Of a stretch of 64,000 nt of DNA, positions 1 through 10,552 are shown piece by piece. The DNA is from Siphonodentalium dalli (Eukaryota > Mollusca > Scaphopoda > Gadilida > Siphonodentaliidae). Location: assembly GCA_032622095.1 (NCBI GenBank), contig CP136062.1, forward strand, positions 198,531,887 through 198,595,886, written 5' to 3'. Positions within the stretch are counted from its first letter, which is position 1. Each line of letters starts with the position of its first letter. The translations under genes were made by a program, and so were the position numbers. The notes under the pieces were generated by a model. The model was not told the DNA's origin. It worked only from the letters and a program-made list of their open reading frames with translations, and did no database searches.

Positions 1-67
1 CCCAGAGGGTGAGTTTGGTGATGCTAGCCCGCTATGCGGGGTAGCATCACTAAATTCACCCTCTGGG
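1..67. repeat. Inverted-repeat hairpin at window edge
   Basis: Positions 1-26 pair with 42-67, with arms beginning CCCAGAGGGTGAG and ending CACCCTCTGGG. The loop contains a second small stem (cccgc/gcggg). It looks like a whole small foldback or one end of a MITE. Its left flank is outside the window, so target duplication cannot be judged. Confidence 0.7.
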
Positions 68-204
68 GACCTCATTCTGCAAATGACAGACACCCTATTT
101 CAAGGCTTGCATCCAGCAAATATTTTGCTGTGATTGTATAAGTCTTGTGAGCAGAGTGTCTGTCTTCTGTAACAATAACAGTCTCTGAAATGCATACAGT
201 TTGG

Positions 205-475
205 GGGAGATCGATTGTACAGTGGTTAGAGTCTTTGGCTTATCATTTGTGTCAACACAGCGGCATGAGTTTGATGCCTTGTTCGACTGGGTTTCCTAGC
301 AGTGACATGCACACGCACCTTCACGTTAACTTATGTTTACCCAACAAGTCAGGTGCCTATTCACGTCGAGGTACCATGAAGCAAGCACAGTACAATGTCT
401 CCTTGCTCAAGGCTGATATGCATGAGATTTCAAAAGCCCAACACTCACATCTTGCTTAACTCAAATCCTTGTCAC
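205..475 (+). repeat. Possible tRNA-derived SINE
   Basis: An A-box-like stretch (cagtggttagag, about 220-231) is followed about 40 bp later by a B-box-like stretch (gagtttgatgcc, 267-278). This is the spacing and wording of a tRNA-derived pol III promoter. The following 200 bp would be the SINE body. There is no clear A-tail or flanking duplication, so the boundaries are guesses. It could also be a decayed tRNA pseudogene. Confidence 0.4.
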
Positions 476-479
476 CGCT

Positions 480-1100
480 TTAACACATTGCGTACTGTTA
501 TACTTTTTGCATGTAATTGAATTGGAGCCAGCACGCAAAGTGTTAATGAAGCACATGTAAATGGTAACACACATTCAACAACTGGGATAATAATGTAAAT
601 GTTCAAGTGCTTAGAGACCCATGTGATACAGCGCTGTATATACACAAACATCCATTAATATATATGTATGTTTTATCTGCTGCCCAACAATCATAAAAGT
701 GTTCAGTATTTCATAGATAGATTGTACAAAACACTTGCAAAGTTTCCTATAAAAATTGAAATAACAAACAATTTTTCTGGAATATATATACCTGACATAT
801 TTTCCAGGGATGGGTCAATTATTTACACAAAGTAATTGACAATTACTTAAAAAAATCTTAATTACAATTTCTAATATAGTAATTAATTACAATCATAATT
901 ACTTTGGCAATGTAATTAATTACTTTTCAATTACTTTAATAGAGCTTTACATGTCTATTTATCCTAATATTTTATTACTTTCAATTACTTGTATAATTGA
1001 GAAATGGCCCAAATACAAATTACTCTGAATTACTTGAGAAAAAGTTATTAATTACAGCAAATTAAAGTTAAAATTACAATTACCACATTTTCCAAATTTT
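480..1100. other. AT-rich intron or intergenic stretch
   Basis: No gene is seen. From 815 to 1085 the sequence is very AT-rich with many imperfect 'attaattac' and 'aattacttt' words. This low-complexity run stops at the splice acceptor of the exon at 1103. It is probably intron of the membrane-protein gene. Confidence 0.5.
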
Positions 1101-1102
1101 AG

Positions 1103-1328
1103 CGGTGAACGGTGTCACAGAAGCACGCCAAGACACAACATTAACAGATACTACAACCGCGACAAATGGTGGCAGTACACAAAAGAAGACTGGAGACAAT
1201 GGATCACAAAGCCCGGTGTCTGGTGCATCATCATCCGGCCTCACCACCATTGAAATCATCATCATTGCATTTGTCTGTGGAGCCGTCGTATTAGCCGTCT
1301 TAGTTGTTTTTATCACCCAAAGAAAAAA
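1103..1328 (+). CDS. Type I membrane protein, stalk and transmembrane exon (partial gene)
   Basis: This internal exon is bounded by an acceptor (ccaaattttag before 1103) and a consensus donor (AA|GTGAGT at 1329). It is open throughout and encodes about 75 residues. The first 45 are rich in Thr, Ser, Gly, Asn and Gln, as in an O-glycosylated stalk. Residues about 49-70 (1249-1314) form one strongly hydrophobic helix, followed by the basic stop-transfer QRKK. The orientation is therefore extracellular stalk, membrane, cytoplasm. The exon ends with two bases of a codon. The acceptor at 3814 supplies the third base and stays in frame to a stop, giving a cytoplasmic tail. A nearer acceptor at 1428 is also in phase (20-codon tail ending at 1488) and could be an alternative 3' exon. 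The ectodomain exons lie left of the window, and I do not recognise the family. Confidence 0.6.
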
Positions 1329-1717
1329 GTGAGTTTGTATTGTTATCATCACTTTGAAATCATAACGAGTTTAGTCGTATAATTACTCGTTGATTATAAC
1401 ATTATTTGGTGTGTATTTTCGCTTTAGATCGCTATGTAATTTTGATCTGGAATTTGATGTCAACTTGAGTGAACTGTACCCACCCTAAATTAGCACGCTA
1501 GTATACAAGTATACAAATTCAGCACAACACTATACCATTATAGGACACAGCTCTCAACCAATGAGAAGCCACCATTTATGGGTGAGGTGAAATATACATA
1601 TGTATTGAGAAAGTTGCACAAAATTGCAATCTGTACATACATCATTAAAATGTTAACTGATCTGTCAAACTCAAATTATTATTTTATACCCCTGAATCGA
1701 CCTGAATCAATACATGG

Positions 1718-2930
1718 ATAGAACGACACAAGTGTGTGAACTGATTAACGTTATTGCACAAGTTTGTTGTGACGCGATGGTAAAACAAGAATGCTGGTGC
1801 TCTTTTAGTGACCGAAATTAGATCATATCATATGGATGAAGTTCCCACATCTTAACGAGTAATGTTGTATCCACATAACTTTTATTACAAATATTTCGGT
1901 TTTAAATTAAGGGTAAATGTGATGGACTCCAGTCCCGATTCAGTATACTGCCCAAATTTAGTGTCTTCGGTGAATTCAGACTCAATTAAATATTTTATAT
2001 ATACATATCTGCCTCCTCACAAAAATTGAAATAAATAAAAATATGTGCTTCCCTCATCACTTTGAAAAAGATATTCCCTGAGAAACTATATAGTTTGTTT
2101 ATCTGGCCTGGTACACGAGACTGCCAGGATATACATTTACTAACATGGTTCATTTTGGCTGGAAAAGCTTTTTGGCCATTCCTGAACTTTTTGGCCATTT
2201 TTCAGAAACTTTAGCCAAATTGATAGCAGAAACTAAAAGAAAATAGAGAGAAAGGTTTACAAAAATGACTAATAATTATCGAGTGATAACAAAAATCTGC
2301 ATGGGTGGAACTGCAAAAAATAGTCCCCCGACAGCATGAACACACTGTTTACTAAATTGGTATTTTTCTTCAATCTATTCTCATCCTACATCGTCTACCC
2401 AAGTATATATGGGGACGACAATAAGACAGTCTGTTGGACTATACTGTCCCTTCTCAATATACTACATAAATGTGTAATTGTTTTTATTGCACACCCAATG
2501 GCTTATTTGTGCGAAATACAGCAAAATACAGAAGAATTGAAACGTTCAATAAAAAAATGCGTATTGTTCTTGAAGAATACAAACCTATTATGTCAACAAC
2601 GTTACTGGCGACGTCAACTTTAACAGAAAATGTTTTCACTAAATTATGGGGTATAGTCTACATTAAGCACATGTTTGTTCAATTAAATACAACAATATCG
2701 ACCTAAATGTTAGTATGTTACAAGATGCAACCTTCAGGGTGTGCAATAAACATAGAACAACACAGTTATGTGAACATGTTAACGTTATTCCACTCATTTG
2801 TCGTGCCGCGAGGTAAAACTCGAACCTCCGGTCCTCATTTTACCATCGCGTCACAACAAACTCATGTCATAACGTTAACCAGTTCACACACTTGTGTCGT
2901 TCTATCTATGTCTTGTTCTTTCTATGTTAT
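1718..2930. mobile_element. DNA element with terminal inverted repeats, in the intron
   Basis: The left end (from 1718, ATAGAACGACACAAGTGTGT) is repeated in reverse complement at about 2850-2930. The terminal repeats run about 70 bp. The right half (2420-2930) has a close direct copy at 45310-45765, including 'gcttatttgtgcgaaatac' and 'gtgccgcgaggtaaaactcg'. No transposase is visible, so it is probably non-autonomous. The target duplication is unclear. Confidence 0.65.
2150..2310 (+). repeat. Dispersed repeat, copy 1
   Basis: This stretch (ttttggccattcctgaac, then cagaaactt, then agccaaattg) matches 15885-16080. It lies inside the element at 1718-2930, so open frames here and at 15.8-16.2 kb are repeat sequence, not genes. 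Confidence 0.55.
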
Positions 2931-3077
2931 GTATGTATATGTGTATACTGGAAATATATTACCATATCCTGTCTTATAATATGCATGTTATATTTGATAA
3001 AATGACTAATTTCCATATATCTGGTACAAAACTTTGACGACACACAGTCTTGTTTTACTTTGAGACATTCCATATTA

Positions 3078-3253
3078 CAGTAATGCCCTAAATAATCGAC
3101 TCCTTAATCACAGCAGAATTATGGGTAACTTTTCAGGATTTAGTCGGAAATATGGCTTGTTGCCATTCATCGGAAAGCTCTCAGTGACTAAATTCTGAAA
3201 AGTTACCCATAATTATGCTGTGGTTAAGGAGTCGATTATTTAGGGCATTACTG
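3078..3253. mobile_element. Tc1/mariner-type foldback MITE, copy 1
   Basis: A nearly complete palindrome starts CAGTAATGCCCTAAATAATC and ends with its reverse complement, flanked by TA on both sides (3076-3077 and 3254-3255). CAGT termini and TA target duplication are the Tc1/mariner signature. Other copies are at 10293, 17798 (half), 18346, 19356 and 32688. There is no coding capacity. Confidence 0.85.
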
Positions 3254-3449
3254 TACTTGTGCGTGTCTGCCGTTTGTGCACTATTAACCCACGAACACCT
3301 ATCCATTAGCTGATTTATCTTTTGTATTAGTTTACTGGCTAATGAATACTTTCTTCTAACCAGATATATAAATACAACACGAGAGGATGTGCACACCAAT
3401 AACCCTTCCTATACTAAATACTCATTGACGAGTTGTTCCTTTAGGAATT

Positions 3450-3515
3450 GTTCTGATAATAAGTTCAACAAACGACCACTTTTGTTGAATTTATTATCTA
3501 AACTTTTTCGACAAT
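3450..3515. repeat. Small hairpin repeat
   Basis: 'gttctgataataagttcaac' is followed by its imperfect reverse complement 'gttgaatttattatctaaac'. The same hairpin family recurs at 7978-8045, where it also follows 'tactaaatactcatt'. It is probably a short MITE remnant. Confidence 0.5.
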
Positions 3516-3813
3516 CTGTGATCACTGTCAAATCCCATTGATTGGATAATCCTATACTGTGGAAATGTCTATCTAATCAGATCGACGAACAGATAACTTC
3601 AGTGGGAGATATGTCCAGTATAAACCACCTGGACTATTTATAAAAACCCAGTTGGTGAAAAGGACCCATGGTGTCACTATGGCATATAGATATATAACAC
3701 CAGTCTCATGCAATAGAGTTGGAATATATCGCTGTAAACATGTGTTCTCCTATCATTCGGCCACCCTGCATTATATTGCAATTGGTAGTTGACATAGCTT
3801 CTGTTCCCGGTAG

Positions 3814-3973
3814 GTCTCCATCACCCCCGAGCTCTGGTTCAGGATCACCAGCCTCCAAAATAAATAAAGGATATCTTCCGGATGATACAGTATCCTCAAA
3901 TCCAGGTGACACGTTCAGATCTGATGCTTCCGACATGAAGAGAATAAATGAAATTGAAGAACTACAGTTATAG
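3814..3973 (+). CDS. Type I membrane protein, terminal exon (cytoplasmic tail)
   Basis: The acceptor cttctgttcccggtag|G at 3812-3813 has a good pyrimidine tract. The exon's first base completes the split codon of the exon ending at 1328 (AA+G = Lys). The frame continues for 52 residues to a TAG at 3971-3973. The tail starts Ser/Pro/Gly-rich (SPSPPSSGSGSP), becomes mixed and acidic, and ends EIEELQL. The final LQL has the form of a class II PDZ-binding C-terminus, which is an inference. The implied intron (1329-3813, 2.5 kb) holds a TIR element and a mariner MITE. Phase match, acceptor quality, codon-like composition and a poly(A) signal about 120 bp downstream support the join. No homologue is recognised, and the alternative tail at 1428-1488 remains possible. 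Confidence 0.55.
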
Positions 3974-4091
3974 TATGTAGCCATCTTGATTAACTTCAGA
4001 ACTATTTTGGTGTGAACAATATTAATTCTAGCTCTCACATGTACGGTACATAAATATATAACAATTCAACATTATAAACAACATTAGGCCA

Positions 4092-4101
4092 AATAAATAA
4101 A
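4092..4101 (+). terminator. Poly(A) signal of the membrane-protein gene
   Basis: Two overlapping AATAAA hexamers (4092-4097 and 4096-4101) lie about 120 bp after the stop at 3973. The 55-bp minisatellite begins immediately after. Confidence 0.5.
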
Positions 4102-4110
4102 AATTACTTG

Positions 4111-4890
4111 TTCTCAGGCACCTCCCTCATCACTGAAATGTCAAGAAAGGGTTAAGCATGGGACATTCTCAGGCACCTCCCTCATCACTGAAATGTCAAG
4201 AAAGGGTTAAGCATGGGACATTCTCAGGCACCTCCCTCATCACTGAAATGTCAAGAAAGGGTTAAGCATGGGACATTCTCAGGCACCTCCCTCATCACTG
4301 AAATGTCAAGAAAGGGTTAAGCATGGGACATTCTCAGGCACCTCCCTCATCACTGAAATGTCAAGAAAGGGTTAAGCATGGGACATTCTCAGGCACCTCC
4401 CTCATCACTGAAATGTCAAGAAAGGGTTAAGCATGGGACATTCTCAGGCACCTCCCTCATCACTGAAATGTCAAGAAAGGGTTAAGCATGGGACATTCTC
4501 AGGCACCTCCCTCATCACTGAAATGTCAAGAAAGAGTTAAGCATGGGACATTCTCAGGCACCTCCCTCATCACTGAAATGTCAAGAAAGGGTTAAGCATG
4601 GGACATTCTCAGGCACCTCCCTCATCACTGAAATGTCAAGAAAGGGTTAAGCATGGGACATTCTCAGGCACCTCCCTCATCACTGAAATGTCAAGAAAGG
4701 GTTAAGCATGGGACATTCTCAGGCACCTCCCTCATCACTGAAATGTCAAGAAAGGGTTAAGCATGGGACATTCTCAGGCACCTCCCTCATCACTGAAATG
4801 TCAAGAAAGGGTTAAGCATGGGACATTCTCAGGCACCTCCCTCATCACTGAAATGTCAAGAAAGGGTTAAGCATGGGACATTCTCAGGCA
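4111..4890. repeat. 55-bp minisatellite, 14 copies
   Basis: The unit starts TTCTCAGGCACCTCCCTCAT and repeats every 55 bp from 4111 to a partial unit at 4881. By eye the copies are identical except one G-to-A change at 4535. Such uniformity means very recent expansion or ongoing homogenisation. It abuts the TTAA-target MITE at 4922. Confidence 0.95.
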
Positions 4891-4921
4891 TTGTTTTTTT
4901 CAAATCTGTGCCTCTCTATCT

Positions 4922-5309
4922 TTAACCCTTTACCCAACAAACCGGCCAAAACCGGCCAAATAAAGCTTCAACAGCCTAAACTATCTTCGGTCTGTCTCAA
5001 TAGAACCATACAAATATGGATATCATTGGAACCGGTTCATTGACCACATTGTGATAGTTACAGTTATGCCCTGTGCCAATGCATTCTCTTATATATGCGA
5101 GTCGACCATAGGTCGCCTCGCATATATAAGAGAATGCATTGGCCTAAAAAAACACTTTTTACCATTTTTTCTTACATTCTTTAACAATTTTATAATTTTT
5201 AATGTGTTAAGCCAATGCATTCTCTTATATATGCGAGGCGACCTATGGTCGACTCGCATATATAAGAGAATGCATTGGCACAGGGCCCTTCTGTTGGGTA
5301 AAGGGTTAA
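4922..5309. mobile_element. piggyBac-type MITE with internal hairpins, copy 1
   Basis: TTAA (4922-4925) and TTAA (5306-5309) flank inverted ends CCCTTTACCCAACA / TGTTGGGTAAAGGG, the piggyBac pattern. Inside are two 69-bp near-perfect palindromes (5075-5143 and 5211-5279), each starting GCCAATGCATTCTCTTATAT. The second is the exact reverse complement of the first. A T-rich spacer separates them. The closest copy is at 10553-11018. Confidence 0.85.
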
Positions 5310-5703
5310 TTCCACATTTTATATATTTCTATTTCCACTTCCTACATTTCTAATACCACTTCTTGTATTTCTAATTTTAATTCTTATATTTCTAACTCAA
5401 CTTTTTATATTTCTAATTCCCTTAAATAGCATTCAGACGACTGCATTGCTTTGATCCGTTGCAATGCAATGGCACGATCCGTTGTCTGCATTAAAACGTT
5501 CACATGGTTACATTGTGTTATTATGAAGAGATTCTGATTGCAGCTAACAAGTTCGATATTGGAATAAATTAAATGAAATCTTATCTGTTTAAATTAATTC
5601 TACGATAATGGCAAACCTATAAAATCCCAGCGACTAAAACTGTATTGACATTAATACAAATCAAAATTCGTTCGCTTTGCAGACAGCTGCCATATTTTAT
5701 CGA

Positions 5704-7069
5704 TATAAAACTAGAGCTGAAACGGTTGACCCATTCTTCTAACCGGTTAACCATCGGGGTTAACCGGATTTCAACCGGTTAACCGCTAAATTTCTAGCGG
5801 ACTTCTCTCACACTAATTATGTCGACATTATGCCATGCTCCAGGGACAAACCTAGGTGAGAAGTAGTAGCTGAAATAAAGACCTTATTATTCACGGCATT
5901 TAACGATATTCAAAAACACGCATTAACTGTTCTTTTGCTGGCTCTCGTGATGGGGAATGAGCAAGTGAAATTTGTGAATGGCAGGGGAGATCGCTTATTT
6001 GCCGTGATCAGCATATGTTTGGGCATTTGTAAAACGAGTAAAATAGTATGGGTATTGGTAAAACGAGTAACAAAACTATATATTAAATATCTGTAATATA
6101 TCATTATCATCATTGGTATATCCTCCAATGCATTATATATACAGACAAGAAAGTAATAACTACATGTAGAGAACAAAAAGGAAGGTCAGTTAGGTCAGAC
6201 TCGCAGTCCTATTCAGTATTCGAGCTATTCGTCGGTATCATGATAGCGGACACTAGTGTTGGGAGGTTATATAATTTACGTTTCGGTTTCGGTTTTAGTA
6301 TGCAATCACTTAACATATAGCAATTACTGCCAAATTGAGTGTTAATTAGTCCCACAGACACAACCAGTTACAGAGTAGCATGGAGCATCAATTTCCTTGA
6401 TAAAAGGGAAGATTATTGAAGAAGTTTTGGGTTGCTTCAACTACGATGTCTGTTGGGTCACTCAATTGAATTGATCATATTAAATCACAACAGGGAGGAA
6501 GAACGGGAAGAGTGAAGACATTGTGCTGCTGATCTCAATCTTCAAACTTTGTCGACTTACATAGTTTTTATAAACCCCACTGTAAAACAGTTTTATATAT
6601 AGTATGTCGTGGTGTGACTCCAATTTGAATCCATGTTGCTTCGTGCAGTATTAACTATTAAGTTACGAAAGCACGCATTGCCACACAACGCCACTTTTAC
6701 GTTGTCATTTCCTTGTGTGCATTCAGACTTGATACATAGTGACTGCACACATGCTTTTGTCGGAAGAAAACTTCAAAGGGTCGGAATTGATTGAAGGTCG
6801 CCGACACTTCCAGACAGTTCGAGAATTGCTACTAAGTATCTGATACTACCGCGTGTACCAATTAATGCTTGCATTGCACTCTACTATCGGTGACACAGGA
6901 TTTAGTATTAGTATTGCATCATTTAACCTAATATTTTGAGGATTATTCACGTTCACATTCAACTGACAACGGGATGCGGTTACGTCCGGTTCATATTTTT
7001 CTAACCGGTTACGTCGCTAACCGGATGCTAACCGGTTAACCGTCTAACCGTTTCAGCTCTATATAAAAC
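5704..7069. mobile_element. hAT-type element, family 1 (non-autonomous)
   Basis: The 8-bp target duplication TATAAAAC is at 5704-5711 and 7062-7069. Inverted ends TAGAGCTGAAACGGTT match over 16 bp and are followed by repeated AACCGGTTAACC words at both ends, like hAT subterminal motifs. The body (1350 bp) encodes no recognisable transposase. A stretch at about 6253-6330 (TAGTGTTGGGAGGTT then cggtttcggttttagta) resembles the end of the hAT at 55081-57518, so it contains a piece of a second family. Confidence 0.88.
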
Positions 7070-7359
7070 AATGAACGCCATGACGCACGCATTTTAATTA
7101 CCTTGTAAGGTATGCACTCTGGCTTACGTTGAAAATAGAATCTCTCCGCTATGTGCATCAACGCAACAGACGCATTGCAGCCATCTAAATGCATTAGTGT
7201 TATTGTCTGTATTCCAATTTCAACAAGTTCGTCTGAGCACTCTGCATATATTGTTTTATATGTCTGTTTTTTTAAATGGGACATATTATGTTATTGGTCT
7301 GTCCGTCTGATTAGTAAGTCTGAACTGAATGGATTTAAAGTTGATATGTGGGAGTAATT

Positions 7360-7600
7360 GCACAAGATACAGGTCAAGTTCGAACATGGGTTCTCCCTAC
7401 CAATTTTCACCAGAGTTATGGTCCTTATTGTTGGAATTTTCACCCAATTTTCATTTCCGGATGATAACAATAATAAGTCTGAACTGAATGGAATTTGGTA
7501 TGTGAGCTTACTAGCCCAAAATACGTCAGATTAGCTCATTTGGGTTCCGCTGCCAATTTTCACCAGAGTTATGGCCCTTTGTTGGAGTTACCGGTACTAT
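7360..7600. repeat. Fragment of 'gttatggccctt' repeat
   Basis: Two degenerate units contain 'ttttcaccagagttatggyc' and 'aagtctgaactgaatgga'. The same core word occurs in unrelated elements at 31.6-32.5, 36.6-37.1 and 39.1-39.3 kb. Confidence 0.55.
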
Positions 7601-7820
7601 GGGTGTATTTTGCCACCCCCTAACGATGCTCTTGTTTTCAAACAAAACAGGAATTACAAAACCAAAACATAACTACCCAGTATTTTGAACCTGGTGGAAT
7701 GAGCTTTGTTTTGTGGAAATAATTCTCTTCAAGATATATCTTATATATTTCCAACTAATTCCTTAAGAATTTATTTGTTTGCAAGCTTTTTTTTGTAATG
7801 TGTGACTAAACCTGGCTATT

Positions 7821-8045
7821 GTCCAGGGGAACATCATCATATCCCTTTCTGTACAAAATACTCATTGTCAAGGGGAACATCATCATATCCCTTTCTGTAC
7901 TAAATACTCATTGTCCAGGGGAACATCATCATATCCCTTTCTGTACTAAATACTCATTGTCCAGTAGTTCCCAATGGAAATGTTCTGATAATACGTTCAA
8001 CAAATGATCATAGGTCATTTGCTGAACTTATTATCTGAACATTTC
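7821..8045. repeat. 46-bp tandem triplet followed by a hairpin
   Basis: Three units start at 7821, 7867 and 7913 (gtccaggggaacatcatcat...), with 46-bp spacing and one or two differences. A hairpin follows (aaatgttctgataatacg / reverse complement, 7978-8045) of the same family as 3450-3515. Confidence 0.8.
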
Positions 8046-8049
8046 CACC

Positions 8050-8600
8050 AATGAATATGAATCCTTCTGCCTTGTTAAATTGCCCTTTATACAGTGCCAA
8101 TCGAACTGAACCCTAGGTACTACCTCAAACCATAACTACTGATTTCGTGCTTAGAGGCATTGACCAATTATCAGTAGGTGAAAATTCTGATATAATGTTA
8201 GCAACACAAAAGTTTATAGCGAAGACGTTTTAGTAATACATATAGTGCCTTAATGAAAATAAAATAAAAATACAATCAATATACATGTATATATGTGGAT
8301 ACTGTGTATGTACTGAACATATAATATGGTGTACATATGTATTAGTGAACTTCGTGTAATGAACTACTTTTCCTGACTTGCATCTAATGTGACAAACATG
8401 GTGTGCTGTACATATCAACTGTCTCTACAACTTCAACTCGATCCATTTGGCCATCACTGACTTATACTTACTATGACCATTGTTTATACTACTCAAATTA
8501 TCACGGGGGGAGTGGCTTAAAATAAGCTTGAAGCTTGTTGTTGAATCCCCCAAGTAAAAGTATATTCTGTATCAATTAATGGTAATTGTAACGTATTATG
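8050..8600. other. No gene seen
   Basis: AT-rich sequence on both strands with no open frame of note, no splice-bounded exon and no clear repeat ends. Confidence 0.5.
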
Positions 8601-8602
8601 TA

Positions 8603-9066
8603 TATGTGACCCGCCATATCAAATCCAGTCGTAAGTCGGGATTTATTTTACCCTGTGCCAATGCATTCTCTTATATATGCGAGTCGACCATAGGTCGCCT
8701 CGCATATTTAAGAGAATGCATTGGCCTAACATTTTTTTACAATTTTAATAATTTTTTCTTGTATTCTTTAACAATTTTATAATTTCACCCATACAGAGCC
8801 CCAGACAAACATGAGCAGACGACACTCTTCTATATGCTTCTATATATGTGTGGGGCTCCCTGCAGGGTAATGGATGTTTTTTATTTTATGTCCTAAAAAT
8901 TGTAAGAAACATTTATTTTAAAAAAATGATAAAAAATTGTTAGGCCAATGCATTCTCTTATATATGCGAGGCGACCTATGGTCGACTCACATATATAAGA
9001 GAATGCATTGGCACAGGGTAAAAAAAATCTTGACTTACGACTGGATTTGATATGGCGGGTCACATA
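8603..9066. mobile_element. MITE with TA flanks carrying the same hairpin core
   Basis: Inverted ends TATGTGACCCGCCATATCAA extend about 36 bp (8603-8637 and 9031-9066) and are flanked by TA. Inside lies the same pair of palindromes as in the TTAA-type MITEs (8657-8725 and 8943-9012). The outer ends are unrelated to those MITEs, so the core sits in a different transposon. The spacer holds another small stem (gagccccagaca / tgtgtggggctc, about 8797-8862). Confidence 0.78.
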
Positions 9067-9069
9067 TAT

Positions 9070-10290
9070 GTTATATTATTGGGAAATAAATATGTTTCAT
9101 TCAATCCTTTTGCACTTGGTATTATTTTTTCGTCATACTGTCATCTGCTCATTTCACCTGAACATCCCTCCAAATGAATAATAGACCATTCCAATGTATA
9201 CTTTTATATCTGAATGGGAGAATCCATTTAGTATAGAACTGGTTAATAGATTGTTTGACAACACTTTTTCGGAATTTTTGACCTCGTGGCCTTCAGCTAC
9301 TAGTAGATGATAATATACCATATACAGGTTGTCAATCGATCCATGATTTTTTTCTTCAATTATTTCTTTAATGTCTGAGTACAGACTATCTTTCTTTTAT
9401 CCAATTCATGAAATAGCAATATCATTTATAAAGTTTTTTAATAATCTGCAATAAGAATTTCTTCAATTTTATTAATTTTATGCACTTTATTAGGTAAGAG
9501 ATGAGGTCATCATGCATCAAAGATCAAAGGATATCAACTGATGAGTGACAAGACCAGAAAGTAAAGAAACAGGGGACACCATAAGTCGACAATCATCCAT
9601 CAATTACAGGACAGAGAAAATGAAGTGAGAAGTTGGGATTGATAAATTTCATGATCATCTGTATTCATATTATTTCAATGACGAGTGTTTGATTTGGTAT
9701 CTCATAGTACCGGTATTGTATCACTACCTCACAATGATGTATAATTTTGACCCATTTATTTTGACCCATTTATTACTAGCAACCTGGGCCTGCCATTCCA
9801 ACTTCTACCCCAAGAATTTACAGCGTTTTGTCCTTGTCGTTTGCTCAGTCTAGAACTAGGGATAAATTTTCATCAATATGAGTTTATTTGTATTTACTTA
9901 ATTTCGTACACTAATTTCAATTCCATATTTCATTTATTTTCAAATGATAGCACAAGTCTTGTTGATATCAAGTACTTGTGTACTGAGGATTAGCAGTACG
10001 TTTATTGGCAGGGCAGTCCTACCATAAGGAATTCTGATGCAACATCGAAATTCCCTTTGAAATCGTAGGAAGTATCGAATATTATTCATGTACATTTTTA
10101 GACAAGTGGTATATAGGCATCATCATATCACACGGTGCTGCTGTCATTTCTATAACGGAAAGTAATTATGAAATTTGGTTTCCGATAAATAACCTTATTG
10201 GCTAAATGTGTGACACCAATTGTTTTATAGTATTCCGTGGATTGACAGCTTATGATTAAATTATTTACCTGAACACTGCACAGCCTGTTA
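9070..10290. other. No gene seen
   Basis: About 1.2 kb of AT-rich unique-looking sequence. No open frame over 60 codons, no convincing exon and no repeat of known ends was found. Confidence 0.5.
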
Positions 10291-10292
10291 CA

Positions 10293-10408
10293 CAGTAATG
10301 CTCTAAGTAATCAACCTCTTAACCACAGCAGAATTATGGGTAACTTTTCCTGAAAAGTTACCCATAATTCTGCTGTGGTTAAGAGGTCGATTACTTAGAG
10401 CATTACTG
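10293..10408. mobile_element. Tc1/mariner-type foldback MITE, copy 2 (short form)
   Basis: A 116-bp almost perfect hairpin starts CAGTAATGCTCTAAGTAATC, with its centre at aacttttc|ctgaaaagtt. TA follows on the right; the left flank reads CA. It lacks the inner 'ggcttgttgccattc' section of the longer copies. The size is suitable for a small-RNA precursor. Confidence 0.8.
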
Positions 10409-10552
10409 TATGTGTGCTACACAGCCAGTTGGTTACATGTACAGCTCTCATAATTGGCTACAGCAATCAGCAATGCCAAAGCCATTTATTGAAGAACACT
10501 GGGCCATGGCACAGGGTTGCCGTAGCGGATTGCTGAAGCCAAACAATCTGAA

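Noticed and set aside
1428-1488. Short exon as the only tail of the membrane protein
   Set aside because: The acceptor and phase work, but the tail is only 20 codons. The exon at 3814 has a better pyrimidine tract, is followed by poly(A) signals and reads more protein-like. It is kept only as an alternative.
4111-4890. CRISPR array
   Set aside because: Units are contiguous and identical with no spacers, and the context is eukaryotic.
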